A stretch of DNA of 44,857 nucleotides from Gemmatimonadota bacterium (lineage in GTDB: Bacteria > Gemmatimonadota > Gemmatimonadetes > Longimicrobiales > Gaopeijiaceae), in the NCBI GenBank assembly GCA_028873595.1, contig JAPPOV010000003.1, forward strand, positions 1 to 44,857, read 5' to 3'. Below, piece after piece: positions 17,422-25,685 of this stretch (its first letter is position 1; every line of letters begins with the position of its first letter). A program made the position numbers and the translations under genes. Below the pieces are notes generated by a model. It saw nothing but the letters and a program-made list of their open reading frames with translations, searched no databases and was not told the origin of the DNA.

Positions 17422-19704
17422 CTACTCCTCCTTGGTCTCCTCAGCGTCACCCTCTTCGGACGCCTCGGCGGCAGGCGCTTCCTCGGCCTCCTCTGCCTCG
17501 GCCTCGTCAGCTTCTTCGCTCTCGGTAACAGGAGCCTCTTCAGCCCCCTCCTCCTTGGCCTCCTCAGCGTCACCCTCTTCCGACGCCTCGGCGGCGGGCG
17601 CTTCCTCGGCCTCCTCTGCCTGGGCCTCGTCGGCTTCTTCAGCCCCGGTCACGGCCGCGGCTTCTGCCGCAGCCTGCGCCTGGACCTCCTTAGCGCGCTC
17701 GGCTGCGGACGCCGGCGTGACCTCTCCAGCCTCTGCCGGCTCGACCTTACGACCGGGCCGCAGGCGGAAGTCGTCGTCCCCTTCCGCTTCCGCGGCGGAC
17801 GCAGCTGCAGAAGCGGCTGCAGCTGCCTCTACAGCTGCAATCCGGGCGGCTTCGATCTCTTCCTGCGTCTTCCGAGCAGGCACCTCGGTCACCTCGAGGA
17901 CAATGCGACGGTTCGCCGCATCCGACTCGAGTACCCTCAAGGAAAGCGCGTCACCCGCCGCATAGTGCTCCTCGAGGTGCTCGGCATCGTCCACGCCAGA
18001 GCTCGACACCGGAATGAATCCTTCGATGTCGTCGCCGAGGTCGACAACCACACCACGTTCCTGCAGGCGGCTGACCGTGCCCTCGGGCTCGACACCGGGA
18101 CTGAAACGCTCGGAGATCGTCGGCCACGGATCGTCCGTGAGCTGCTTGACGCCGAGGCTGATCCGCTTGTTGTCCGCGTCGACGTCGAGGACCATGATCT
18201 CGAGTTCGTCACCTTTATTGACAACCTCCGACGGGTGCTCGACACGCTTCGTCCAGCTCATGTCGGACACGTGAACCAGACCATCGATGCCAGGCTCGAT
18301 CTCCACGAAGGCACCGAACGAAGTGAGGTTGCGAACCACACCCGGGAGTTTCGTACCGGTCGGATACTTCACCGGCAGCGCGAGCCAGGGATCTTCCTCG
18401 ATCTGCTTCATACCGAGAGAGATCTTCTCGTCATTCGGGTCGACCTTGAGGACCACACCCTCGATTTCCTCTCCGATGGAGACAACCTTGGAGGGGTGTC
18501 GGACATTGCGTGTCCAGGACATCTCGGAAATGTGCACCAGTCCCTCGACGCCTTTCTCGAGCTCGACGAAGGCACCGTAGTTCGTGATGGACACGACCCG
18601 GCCACGCACACGGGAACCGACCGGATACTTCTTGTCGATGTCCGTCCACGGATATGGCAGAAGCTGCTTGAGTCCCAGCGAAATCCGCTCTCGGTTCCAG
18701 TCGATGTCGAGGACCTTCACATCGATCGCGGCACCAATGTCGACGACCTCCGACGGGTGACCGACGCGGCCCCACGACATGTCGGTGATGTGGAGCAGAC
18801 CGTCGAGCCCGCCCAGGTCGATGAAGGCGCCGAAATCGGTGATGTTCTTGACCGTACCCTCGCGAACCTGTCCGACGAGGAGCTCCTTCACGAGCGTTTC
18901 GCGCTTCTTCTCGCGCTCTCCCTCGAGAATCACGCGGCGCGAAACCACGATGTTCCGGCGACGCTTGTTCAGCTTGATGATCTTGAACTTGTAGACCTCG
19001 CCGATCAGGTCCTCGATGTTCGGGACCCGGCGTAGTGCAATCTGCGAACCCGGCAGGAAGGCGTCGACGCCCATGAGGTCGACCGTCACGCCACCCTTGA
19101 TCTTGCGGACCAGTGTTCCCTTGACCGAACGATCGGCCTCGTGCGCCTCCCGGATCTTCTCCCAAACGCGCAGGAAGTCGGCCTTCTTCTTGGAGAGGAC
19201 GACGACGCCATCGTCGTCCTCCAGACTCTCCAGGAGGACTTCGACCTCGTCACCCTCGGCGGGCGCGTCCTTGAACTCGTCGAGCGCGACGGAGCCCTCC
19301 GACTTGAAGCCGAACTCGAGGATGACTGCCGCGTCCGTGACACGCAGCACCGTCGCATTGACGATTTCGCCCTCACGGAAGGCCTGGAAGCTGCCACTGA
19401 ACTGCTCCAGCAGGGCTTCGAAGTCCGCCTTGGACGTGGAAAGGACTTCCTCGCCGTATGGATCGTAGTACAGCTCAGGGGAATGCCCCTCGGGAATGTC
19501 CATAAGGGCCACGGCAGCAGCAGCCTGTTCTTCGGCGGCTTCGGCTGCGACCTCTTCGGCCGAGAGGGTCGTCACCTCACCGGTCAGGGCATCCACGATG
19601 ACTTCCTCGCCCTCGGCGAGCTCATCGGATTCGGTGGAGGCGTCGGTGCCGGAATCCGTGATGTCGGATTCGGTTTCGGGAGTCGGGTTCTCGTTCTCGC
19701 TCAT
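17422..19704 (-). CDS. rpsA: 30S ribosomal protein S1 with long acidic N- and C-terminal extensions
   Basis: RNA-binding protein that recruits mRNA to the 30S subunit. The 760-aa protein carries six S1 (OB-fold) domains between about residues 110 and 605. Domains 3-5 are the most regular (NITDFGAFIDLGGLDGLLHI, SITNYGAFVELEKGVEGLVH, NLTSFGAFVEIEPGIDGLVH). Before them is an acidic 105-residue extension rich in Glu/Ser/Thr. After them comes a 153-residue tail (608-760) of almost only Ala, Glu and Asp, containing a duplicated 31-residue block. E. coli S1 is 557 aa, so about 200 residues are extra. The tail is probably disordered and strongly negative. The two hairpins upstream separate it from cmk, so it probably has its own promoter, though I see no clear one. 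Confidence 0.95.
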   Translation of the reverse strand: MSENENPTPETESDITDSGTDASTESDELAEGEEVIVDALTGEVTTLSAEEVAAEAAEEQAAAAVALMDIPEGHSPELYYDPYGEEVLSTSKADFEALLEQFSGSFQAFREGEIVNATVLRVTDAAVILEFGFKSEGSVALDEFKDAPAEGDEVEVLLESLEDDDGVVVLSKKKADFLRVWEKIREAHEADRSVKGTLVRKIKGGVTVDLMGVDAFLPGSQIALRRVPNIEDLIGEVYKFKIIKLNKRRRNIVVSRRVILEGEREKKRETLVKELLVGQVREGTVKNITDFGAFIDLGGLDGLLHITDMSWGRVGHPSEVVDIGAAIDVKVLDIDWNRERISLGLKQLLPYPWTDIDKKYPVGSRVRGRVVSITNYGAFVELEKGVEGLVHISEMSWTRNVRHPSKVVSIGEEIEGVVLKVDPNDEKISLGMKQIEEDPWLALPVKYPTGTKLPGVVRNLTSFGAFVEIEPGIDGLVHVSDMSWTKRVEHPSEVVNKGDELEIMVLDVDADNKRISLGVKQLTDDPWPTISERFSPGVEPEGTVSRLQERGVVVDLGDDIEGFIPVSSSGVDDAEHLEEHYAAGDALSLRVLESDAANRRIVLEVTEVPARKTQEEIEAARIAAVEAAAAASAAASAAEAEGDDDFRLRPGRKVEPAEAGEVTPASAAERAKEVQAQAAAEAAAVTGAEEADEAQAEEAEEAPAAEASEEGDAEEAKEEGAEEAPVTESEEADEAEAEEAEEAPAAEASEEGDAEETKEE
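17425..17640. repeat. 93-bp direct repeat pair in the 3' end of rpsA
   Basis: Copies at 17425-17517 and 17548-17640, offset 123 bp (41 codons), differ at only five positions by my alignment. They encode two nearly identical 31-residue Ala/Glu/Asp blocks at the S1 C-terminus (EEADEAEAEEAEEAPAAEAS and its partner). Being in frame and so similar, they look like a recent unequal-crossover or slippage duplication and may vary in copy number between strains. Confidence 0.92.
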
Positions 19705-19778
19705 CGCTCTCTCGCGCCCGCGTAAACGACCGGACGCTATGTCACCGGACCCAATGCTGCAGGGGCCGGGTTCGGGGG

Positions 19779-19805
19779 AAAAAAAAGAAAGGCCGCGGCC
19801 TTTCT
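19779..19805 (-). terminator. Rho-independent terminator after cmk
   Basis: On the minus strand a perfect GC-rich palindrome (AGAAAGGCC / GGCCTTTCT around a central GC, 19786-19805) runs directly into a T-tract (plus-strand A-run 19779-19786). It lies about 70 nt downstream of the cmk stop and 74 nt upstream of the rpsA start. It should end the aroA-cmk transcript and isolate rpsA. Confidence 0.85.
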
Positions 19806-19812
19806 ACGAAAC

Positions 19813-19836
19813 GCTCGGGACCGGTCAGTCCCGAGC
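19813..19836 (-). other. Second stem-loop in the cmk-rpsA gap
   Basis: A perfect 9-bp stem, GCTCGGGAC (19813-19821) with GTCCCGAGC (19828-19836), and a 6-nt loop. It precedes the terminator in the direction of cmk transcription with no T-run of its own. It may reinforce termination, protect the cmk 3' end, or belong to a regulatory leader. Confidence 0.6.
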
Positions 19837-19873
19837 CATGGAAAACTATATGGGCTGCACAGAGCGTCAACGC

Positions 19874-20575
19874 TTAACCCGCGCCAAGCGCCTCCACGAG
19901 CGAGACGATGGTCGCCACCTGTTCTTCGAAGTCCAAGCGTGTCGTATCGAGGAGATGAGCGTCGGCCGGCTTTCGGAGAGGCGAAAGCTCCCGCTCCGAG
20001 TCGTGCCGGTCACGCTCCGCGATGACACCGGATTCACGCGCCACGTCGTCTTCACTCGGCTCAGACACGCCGCCCTCGACCAGGCGACGGCGCGCACGCT
20101 CGCTCAGGTCCGCGACCAGATAGACCTTCACATCCGCGTCGGGGAACACCACGCTACCCATGTCGCGTCCATCTGCGACAAGACGCCCCTGCTCTCCCGC
20201 GGTTCGCTGGAGCCGCAGCAGGCACGCCCTCGACGCCGGGAGGCTGGCGAGAAAGGCCACGTGGGCTGTCACCTCCGGCGTACGCAGTTCTGCCTGTACG
20301 GGTCGGCCGCCGACTTCGATCGAAAATTCGGTACCATCGCGTGACACGCGCACGGGGAGGGCCCGCATGCCCTCTTCGGTGAGGCTGGCCCATTCATCAC
20401 GAGGCGTGCCCGCCTCCAGAAGCGCCAGTGTCAGGGCACGATAGAGACCGCCGGAATCGAGATGTCGGAAGCCCAGGCGCCTCGCCACTTCCTTGGCGGT
20501 CGTGGATTTGCCCGAGCCCGCTGGGCCATCGAGTGTGACAACGGGCGCCTGCATTCCCTCGTTCGGCTCAGTCAT
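19874..20575 (-). CDS. cmk: Cytidylate kinase
   Basis: Phosphorylates CMP and dCMP to the diphosphates. The 233-aa protein has the P-loop GPAGSGKST near residue 17, the LDSGGLYRALTLALLEAG CMP-binding stretch, and the DGRDMGSVVFPDADVKVYL and SERARRRL segments of the LID region. The first ATG (20575) is supported by its ATGA overlap with the aroA stop; an alternative start is Met8. Cmk-rpsA adjacency is conserved in many bacteria, here with a terminator between them. Confidence 0.95.
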   Translation of the reverse strand: MTEPNEGMQAPVVTLDGPAGSGKSTTAKEVARRLGFRHLDSGGLYRALTLALLEAGTPRDEWASLTEEGMRALPVRVSRDGTEFSIEVGGRPVQAELRTPEVTAHVAFLASLPASRACLLRLQRTAGEQGRLVADGRDMGSVVFPDADVKVYLVADLSERARRRLVEGGVSEPSEDDVARESGVIAERDRHDSERELSPLRKPADAHLLDTTRLDFEEQVATIVSLVEALGAG

Positions 20576-21873
20576 CTCTCTTTGGTCAGCGTCTTCATCA
20601 ATCGATCAAACCCGGGAAAACTAACGCCGATCACCGTCAGATCATCGACCTGAATCGCGTGACCGGTCGCGGCCCCCAAGACGGCAAACGCCATCGCGAT
20701 GCGGTGATCATGCCAGGCACGCACCTCACCCATGAGTGCACGATCAGGGACCCCTCGAACGATCAGACCGTCCGGGAGTTCCTCAACGTCTACCCCCAGA
20801 GCGAGGAGGTTCGAGGCCATCGCCGCAATTCGATCGCTCTCCTTCGCGCGTAGCTCGTCTGCCCCCGTAATCCGGGTTTCTCCATCGGCGCACGCCCCGA
20901 GCACCGCCACAAGCGGCAATTCGTCGATGAGTCGCGGGACCTCGTCCGCACCGACGGAGGTCGCACGAAGCCCGCTCGGTCGAACGACGATGTCTCCGAC
21001 CGGCTCGGTCAACCCTGCCGGTGTGCGGTCATGCACCTCGACGTCCGCACCCATGCGCAGCAGGACGTCCAGGAAGGCCGTACGCGTCGGGTTGAGGCCG
21101 ACATGTTCAATGGTGACCTCGTCACCCGCAGCTCCCAGCGCCGCGAGCGCGAGTACGAACGCCGCAGAAGAGATATCCCCCGGCACGGCGAAGTCCAGAG
21201 GGCGGATCCGATCCGGGGGATCCCGCAGCTCCACCCTCCATCCTCCGTCGGTCGCGTACGAGATCACCGAAGCCCCCACGGCATTGAACATGCGCTCTGT
21301 GTGGTCTCGGGACTCCCGAGGTTCGGTCACGCAGGTGAACGCCCGCCCGGTGAGCCCCGCAAGCAGGATGGCACTCTTCACCTGCGCGCTCGCGACCGGA
21401 CTGTCCCATTCGAGCGAAGCGAGCCGAGACCGACCGTGAACCGTGATCGGAAGCCGGTCGGGTTGACCCAGAGCCTCGAATCGTGCCCCCATGATCGACA
21501 GCGGTCGTGTTACACGCGCCATCGGGCGTGCCCGCAGAGAAACGTCTCCATCCAGTGTCGCGCTGAGATCGCTCCCGGCGAGCGCTCCCATGAGGAGCCG
21601 AGCGCCAGTACCGGAATTCCTCAGGTCCAGAGCGCCCGTAGGAGCACGAAGACCATCCAGACCCACGCCCGAGATCAGAAGCTCCGAACCGTCGGCAGGG
21701 ATCGGCGGAACGGGCACACCAAGAGCTCGAAGCGCTCCGGCGGTTGATGCGGTATCCCCCCCGCAAAGGAGACCCGAGATACGGCTGGTCCCATCGGCGA
21801 GTGCAGCCACGATCAGAGCGCGTTGGCTCAACGACTTGTCCCCCGGGACACGGACCCTCATACGCGACTCCAT
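20572..21873 (-). CDS. aroA: AroA, 3-phosphoshikimate 1-carboxyvinyltransferase (EPSP synthase)
   Basis: Sixth shikimate-pathway step: adds the enolpyruvyl group from PEP to shikimate-3-phosphate. The 433-aa protein shows the N-terminal PGDKSLSQRALIVAALADG motif, LRNSGTGARLLMGALAG, and the C-terminal signature RAKESDRIAAMASNL with DHRIAMAFAVLG. Length is normal. Start is ATG 21873 (MESRMRVRVPGDKS); Met5 is an alternative. Its stop overlaps the cmk start by 4 nt. Upstream, 114 nt separate it from the small HExxH protein gene. Confidence 0.96.
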   Translation of the reverse strand: MESRMRVRVPGDKSLSQRALIVAALADGTSRISGLLCGGDTASTAGALRALGVPVPPIPADGSELLISGVGLDGLRAPTGALDLRNSGTGARLLMGALAGSDLSATLDGDVSLRARPMARVTRPLSIMGARFEALGQPDRLPITVHGRSRLASLEWDSPVASAQVKSAILLAGLTGRAFTCVTEPRESRDHTERMFNAVGASVISYATDGGWRVELRDPPDRIRPLDFAVPGDISSAAFVLALAALGAAGDEVTIEHVGLNPTRTAFLDVLLRMGADVEVHDRTPAGLTEPVGDIVVRPSGLRATSVGADEVPRLIDELPLVAVLGACADGETRITGADELRAKESDRIAAMASNLLALGVDVEELPDGLIVRGVPDRALMGEVRAWHDHRIAMAFAVLGAATGHAIQVDDLTVIGVSFPGFDRLMKTLTKER

Positions 21874-21987
21874 CGCTCCGCTCGGATCAACAGCGCGGTG
21901 ATCAAAGCGGCACGATGTCGCCGACCGTCGTCCGCCGTTCGGGTGACCGACGTATCGACCTCACGCAAGGCTAGGCCCCACGGGGCT

Positions 21988-22338
21988 TCAGCGGGCGTTG
22001 GGGCCAATGACATAGACCAGAGGAACGGTCGAGAGGAGGGGATCCATCGATACGGCAGCCATGAACCGAGCCTCGCGGGCCCGGTGGACCTCAAGATCGT
22101 CGAACGGCACCTCGAGCCGCAGCAGACCACGCATGTCGCCTCGATGGTACATACTGATCATCCCCATGTCCGACACCGCACCGAAGACGACGTGCGCGAG
22201 TTCATGGGCTCGCCACTGAGCAGCCCTGACCTCCCAGCGCGCTCGCTGCTCGGCGGGGGATGCGGGCTCCTGCTGGAGCCTCGGATGGTCGGGGTCCCCG
22301 TCCCCCTGGCCGTGATGTCCGGGAAGAAACGCACTCAC
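21988..22338 (-). CDS. Small hypothetical protein with an HExxH motif
   Basis: Not recognised. A 116-aa product starting at a GTG that overlaps the RNase Z stop (GTGA), which argues that it is real and translationally coupled. The N-terminal third is polar and His/Pro/Gln-rich. Residues 42-53 read [12 protein letters not shown], an HExxH zinc-protease-type motif (45-49), followed by a more ordered region ([20 protein letters not shown]) and a hydrophobic end ([16 protein letters not shown]). No third zinc ligand can be assigned and the protein is short for a metallopeptidase, so enzymatic function is uncertain. Confidence 0.65.
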   Translation of the reverse strand: MSAFLPGHHGQGDGDPDHPRLQQEPASPAEQRARWEVRAAQWRAHELAHVVFGAVSDMGMISMYHRGDMRGLLRLEVPFDDLEVHRAREARFMAAVSMDPLLSTVPLVYVIGPNAR

Positions 22339-23306
22339 GCTTCCAGCGCGTTCCCTGCACCGGCGGGCGAGATCGTATCCGCATCCTCTCCTCCTTGGAG
22401 CGAGATCTCGTGCGAGAGACCATCCCGAGCGACACGAGCTCGGGGAAAGGCCGTCCGCGCCTCCTCTTCGAGCGAGCGTGGGTCTTCCGAATAGCGGGCA
22501 GAAAGGTGGGTCATGAACAACGTGCCGACCCCGGCCTCTGCTGCGACCCGAGCAGCCTCAAGCGCCGTCGAATGACCCGTCTTCCTGGCCCGACCGACCT
22601 CGTCATGACCAAACGTTGCCTCATGAACGAGCACGTCCGCGCCTCGGGCACGCTCGACCGTCTCGGGACACGGTCGCGTATCACCCGTATACACCAACCG
22701 ACGACCGGGCCGCGGCACACCCACGAGGTCGGCCGCCCGAATCACTTCACCGTCGACGACCACGTCCTCCCCTCGATGAAGCCTCCCGAAGAGGGGCCCC
22801 TCCGGCACACCCGCCGCCCGTGCGCGCTCGACATCGAAACGCCCGAGTCGATCGTCCTCGACGAGCGCCCAACCGACCGCGACCCGGCCCCGTCCATGCT
22901 GCACGGGAAAGGCGTAGATGCCGTACTCCCCGGATCGGAACCCCTCGCCAGCGGCGCATTCCACGATCTCTACCGGAAATGGGATCCGATCGTTACCGAG
23001 GTGCACTGCCGCGTCGAGTACGTGCGCTGTGCCGGTGGGGCCGAAAATCGTGAGCGGCTCGGTCCGGTCCTGGAGTGCCATCGTGCGAAGCAACCCCGTG
23101 ATGCCGAGAAAGTGGTCCGCGTGCGTATGGCTGATGAAGATCGCCTGGACACCGAACCCGGTCTGAAAGCGCATCATCTGGCGCTGGGACCCCTCACCGC
23201 AGTCGAAGAGAAAGAGGTCGCCCTCTCTCTGAACGGCGATACCACTCACGTTCCGTCCAACCGTTGGTCGGGAGGCTGCAGTGCCGAGAAAAGTCAGGCG
23301 GATCAT
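22335..23306 (-). CDS. rnz: Ribonuclease Z
   Basis: Endonuclease that matures tRNA 3' ends. The 323-aa metallo-beta-lactamase protein has [16 protein letters not shown] (33-46), the zinc motif HTHADH (H60, H62, D64, H65), the YTGDTRPC motif and a distal HEATF / MTHLSARY set, as in RNase Z. Length is slightly above the E. coli enzyme. The stop overlaps the downstream small HExxH gene. The upstream TonB receptor gene ends 75 nt before it, so co-transcription is possible but not certain. Confidence 0.95.
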   Translation of the reverse strand: MIRLTFLGTAASRPTVGRNVSGIAVQREGDLFLFDCGEGSQRQMMRFQTGFGVQAIFISHTHADHFLGITGLLRTMALQDRTEPLTIFGPTGTAHVLDAAVHLGNDRIPFPVEIVECAAGEGFRSGEYGIYAFPVQHGRGRVAVGWALVEDDRLGRFDVERARAAGVPEGPLFGRLHRGEDVVVDGEVIRAADLVGVPRPGRRLVYTGDTRPCPETVERARGADVLVHEATFGHDEVGRARKTGHSTALEAARVAAEAGVGTLFMTHLSARYSEDPRSLEEEARTAFPRARVARDGLSHEISLQGGEDADTISPAGAGNALEA

Positions 23307-23381
23307 CGCACGGGTTGTTCTGCGGGCTCGTCAGGGCGACCCGCCGAGAGGTGGCGAGGCTTTCGGCAAACTAGTCGGGTG

Positions 23382-25469
23382 TCACCAGATCCGGAATTGG
23401 AGTTGCAGAAGACGTCCGGGCTGTGGTAGCCCACATTGATCGAAGACAGCCCGATCGGTCACGTTTCGAACGGCTGCGGAGGTGTCGAGCCTGCTCAAAG
23501 GCCCACCTCGACCGAGGCTGAAGATCCGGCGCAAGGTGAGGTCGAACGCGGTACTGGCAGGAAGGGGCTGGAGCCCTCCGGCCTCCGGGTTTTCGCACAT
23601 CTGCTCGCCTACGTAGCGCCCTTCTCCACCGACGCGAAGCTGGGCCGGGATCGGGATGTCGAAGCCGAGCTTGCCCGAGACCGCCGGCTCGTATTCGAGT
23701 TCCACCTCTGTCCCGTCGGCGTCGTAGCCGGTCACGTCTTGCAGCGTGAGGTCTCCATTGAAGGTCGAGGCCCCCAGCGTTCCCACGAGGAGTAGCTCCA
23801 CGCCGGTGCTGCGCACCTCATCCTGGTTCACCCTCTGGAAACGGCGGTCGCCGAGTCCGTCGGTGAACGTGCGACGCACGATCCCGTCACTGAGCCGCTG
23901 GTGAAAACCAACGAGCTGCACCTCACCGTCACTGCCGGTGGCCGTGAATCCGGCTTCACCGCCGAGAAGCGTCTCGGGGCGCAGATTGGGATTCGGCTCG
24001 AAACGCCCGAGTGCGCCAGAGTAGAGCTCGCGCAGCGAGGGGAACCGAGATCTTCGGCTGACGCCGCCGTGCACGAGTACGCCGTCGGCGACGAGCGAAC
24101 TGAGTCCGACCCGTGCCCCGTAGTCGGAAATGGCATCGAGCGACGGCTTGTCTCCAGACTCGGGAGTATTCGCACCGTCCACCGCCGCGCCCGCCGTGAT
24201 CGTCGTCAACTCCCCGGCTCCGAAGCGCCATTCGGTCTCGAGCCCCAGACTCCAGAGGCGCTGCTGGTACGAGAACGTCGCCGAGCTGACGCCGACCTCG
24301 CTCAGTACCTCGTCATGCGAGACGTTCGCGAAGGTCGCAGAAGCGCGCAGATCCCCCGCCGTACCGAGCGTATGCTCACCGAGGAACCGGGTCGTGATCA
24401 CCCGGTCGTCCGCGTCTTCGGTTTCCTCGATGAGATCGTAGTCGACGGTGGCGAACTGCTCAATCAGCGTGGAGCCGAGGTCGACGCCGACACTCGCCTC
24501 GAGATCTCCTTCACCCCACCGCGTCAGGCGTTGGCCCGTGCCGCCGGTCACGGCAGCGATCATTCGCCGCTGCTCCGGATAACGCCATAGCCGGGGGTCG
24601 TCCTGATGCGCTTCAGGAGGCACACCCCGCTCGACATCGAAGCCGGAGGCCGCAATCGAAGCCCAGGCACCATCGTCGTTGCGATACCGGGCGCTGAAGA
24701 AGCCATCGATGCGCTGCTGGTCACTGTTGAGTCGGAGCGCGTCGTCGGAGAGGAACTGCGACCGAAGCGAAGCGTCCTTCAGTGCCTCGTCCGAAACCGG
24801 CACGCCGCTGCGGTCCGTGAATCCCCCCCCGGCACGAAACACCCACTCGTGGTCGGTGTCCGCGACGAGATGGCCAGCCGTCACGGAAAGGTTCGTCGCC
24901 CCCGTGCCATCAAGGGACAACCCGACAGAGAGTGGATCCACCGATCCGACACGGCTCTGCCCTCTCGCCACATCGACCTCGACCACACCGCCGAGCGTGT
25001 TCGGCCCGTACAGCACAGACGACAGTCCGCGCACGAGGGTCACGTTGCGCGCTGCCGTGAGCGGGATGATCGACATGTCCGTCCGGTGGTCCCAACCGAC
25101 GGTCAATGGGACCCCGTCCATGAGAATGGCAATCTGCCGATCCTCCGAGCCTCGAAGTGCAGGCTGCATTTCGCCACGGCTGTTCTGCCGGATCTGGATC
25201 AGGGGCATGGAGCGGAGCACCTGGTCCATAGACGGCGACGGGATACTGCCCAGCGAGTCCAGCTCGACCACGACCGTGCTCGAGCCCCCAACGGTGAGAG
25301 CCGGCCGTGCAACACTCACCGTGATACCGCCGAGTACTCTCGCGGAATCAGGTGGAACCGAGTCCGGATCCTGACCTGCGCCGACGGCGGGCATGAAGGC
25401 AATCATGCCCACCAGCAAGAGCACAGAGCGAATCGGTATGGCCCTGAACCAGGGAAACGAAAGAGGCAC
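23382..25469 (-). CDS. TonB-dependent outer-membrane receptor
   Basis: The 695-aa protein has an N-terminal signal peptide (RSVLLLVGMIAFMPAVGAG, cleavage near residue 32) and a short acidic/proline linker. The plug domain spans about residues 55-165 (MDQVLRSMPLIQIRQNSRGE, LRGSEDRQIAILMDGVPL, VRGLSSVLYGPNTLGGVVEV), followed by a beta-barrel ending in ...LLQLQFRIW with a terminal aromatic residue. The C-terminal region has two cysteines (QMCENP, DQCGLP) that could form a disulfide. The ligand cannot be deduced: no transporter genes are adjacent and no B12 riboswitch or Fur box is obvious upstream. Confidence 0.94.
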   Translation of the reverse strand: MPLSFPWFRAIPIRSVLLLVGMIAFMPAVGAGQDPDSVPPDSARVLGGITVSVARPALTVGGSSTVVVELDSLGSIPSPSMDQVLRSMPLIQIRQNSRGEMQPALRGSEDRQIAILMDGVPLTVGWDHRTDMSIIPLTAARNVTLVRGLSSVLYGPNTLGGVVEVDVARGQSRVGSVDPLSVGLSLDGTGATNLSVTAGHLVADTDHEWVFRAGGGFTDRSGVPVSDEALKDASLRSQFLSDDALRLNSDQQRIDGFFSARYRNDDGAWASIAASGFDVERGVPPEAHQDDPRLWRYPEQRRMIAAVTGGTGQRLTRWGEGDLEASVGVDLGSTLIEQFATVDYDLIEETEDADDRVITTRFLGEHTLGTAGDLRASATFANVSHDEVLSEVGVSSATFSYQQRLWSLGLETEWRFGAGELTTITAGAAVDGANTPESGDKPSLDAISDYGARVGLSSLVADGVLVHGGVSRRSRFPSLRELYSGALGRFEPNPNLRPETLLGGEAGFTATGSDGEVQLVGFHQRLSDGIVRRTFTDGLGDRRFQRVNQDEVRSTGVELLLVGTLGASTFNGDLTLQDVTGYDADGTEVELEYEPAVSGKLGFDIPIPAQLRVGGEGRYVGEQMCENPEAGGLQPLPASTAFDLTLRRIFSLGRGGPLSRLDTSAAVRNVTDRAVFDQCGLPQPGRLLQLQFRIW

Positions 25470-25685
25470 GGAGTCGAGAAAGCGAGTGTGCTGGATCGCC
25501 CCGTTCTAGCGACTTCAGGAAGGATTGTTCCCGACGAGCGGGAGCTTCATGAACGGTCACCTCCGAGGCACCTGACACATGTCGAATGTTGAGCGGAAAC
25601 TCAGGATCACGGATACTCGGTTTGGTGTTGGACAGTGCGAATCTTCCACAGTACCATGGGGCAAATCACCACGCCCGGAGTCCTC
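25470..25685. promoter_or_regulatory. Divergent intergenic region, TonB receptor / aminotransferase
   Basis: A 216-bp gap between the leftward TonB-receptor gene and the rightward aminotransferase gene, the only divergent switch between the two halves of the window; it must contain both promoters. A TTGGAC hexamer at 25628-25633 could serve as a -35 for the rightward unit, but no convincing -10 follows. I found no cobalamin-riboswitch box. Confidence 0.45.

Noticed and set aside
17412..17573. Basic N-terminal extension of the LpoA-like protein
   Set aside because: It is the rpsA repeat tail read in another frame; the lipoprotein signal begins after the ATG at 17411.
17242..19035. A 597-codon open frame on the plus strand opposite rpsA
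   Set aside because: It mirrors the S1 domains and acidic repeats of rpsA in antisense; high GC keeps antisense frames open. No start context or recognisable domain.
25470..25685. Cobalamin riboswitch before the TonB receptor
   Set aside because: No B12-box-like conserved sequence was seen on the minus strand of this gap, so the receptor's ligand cannot be called.
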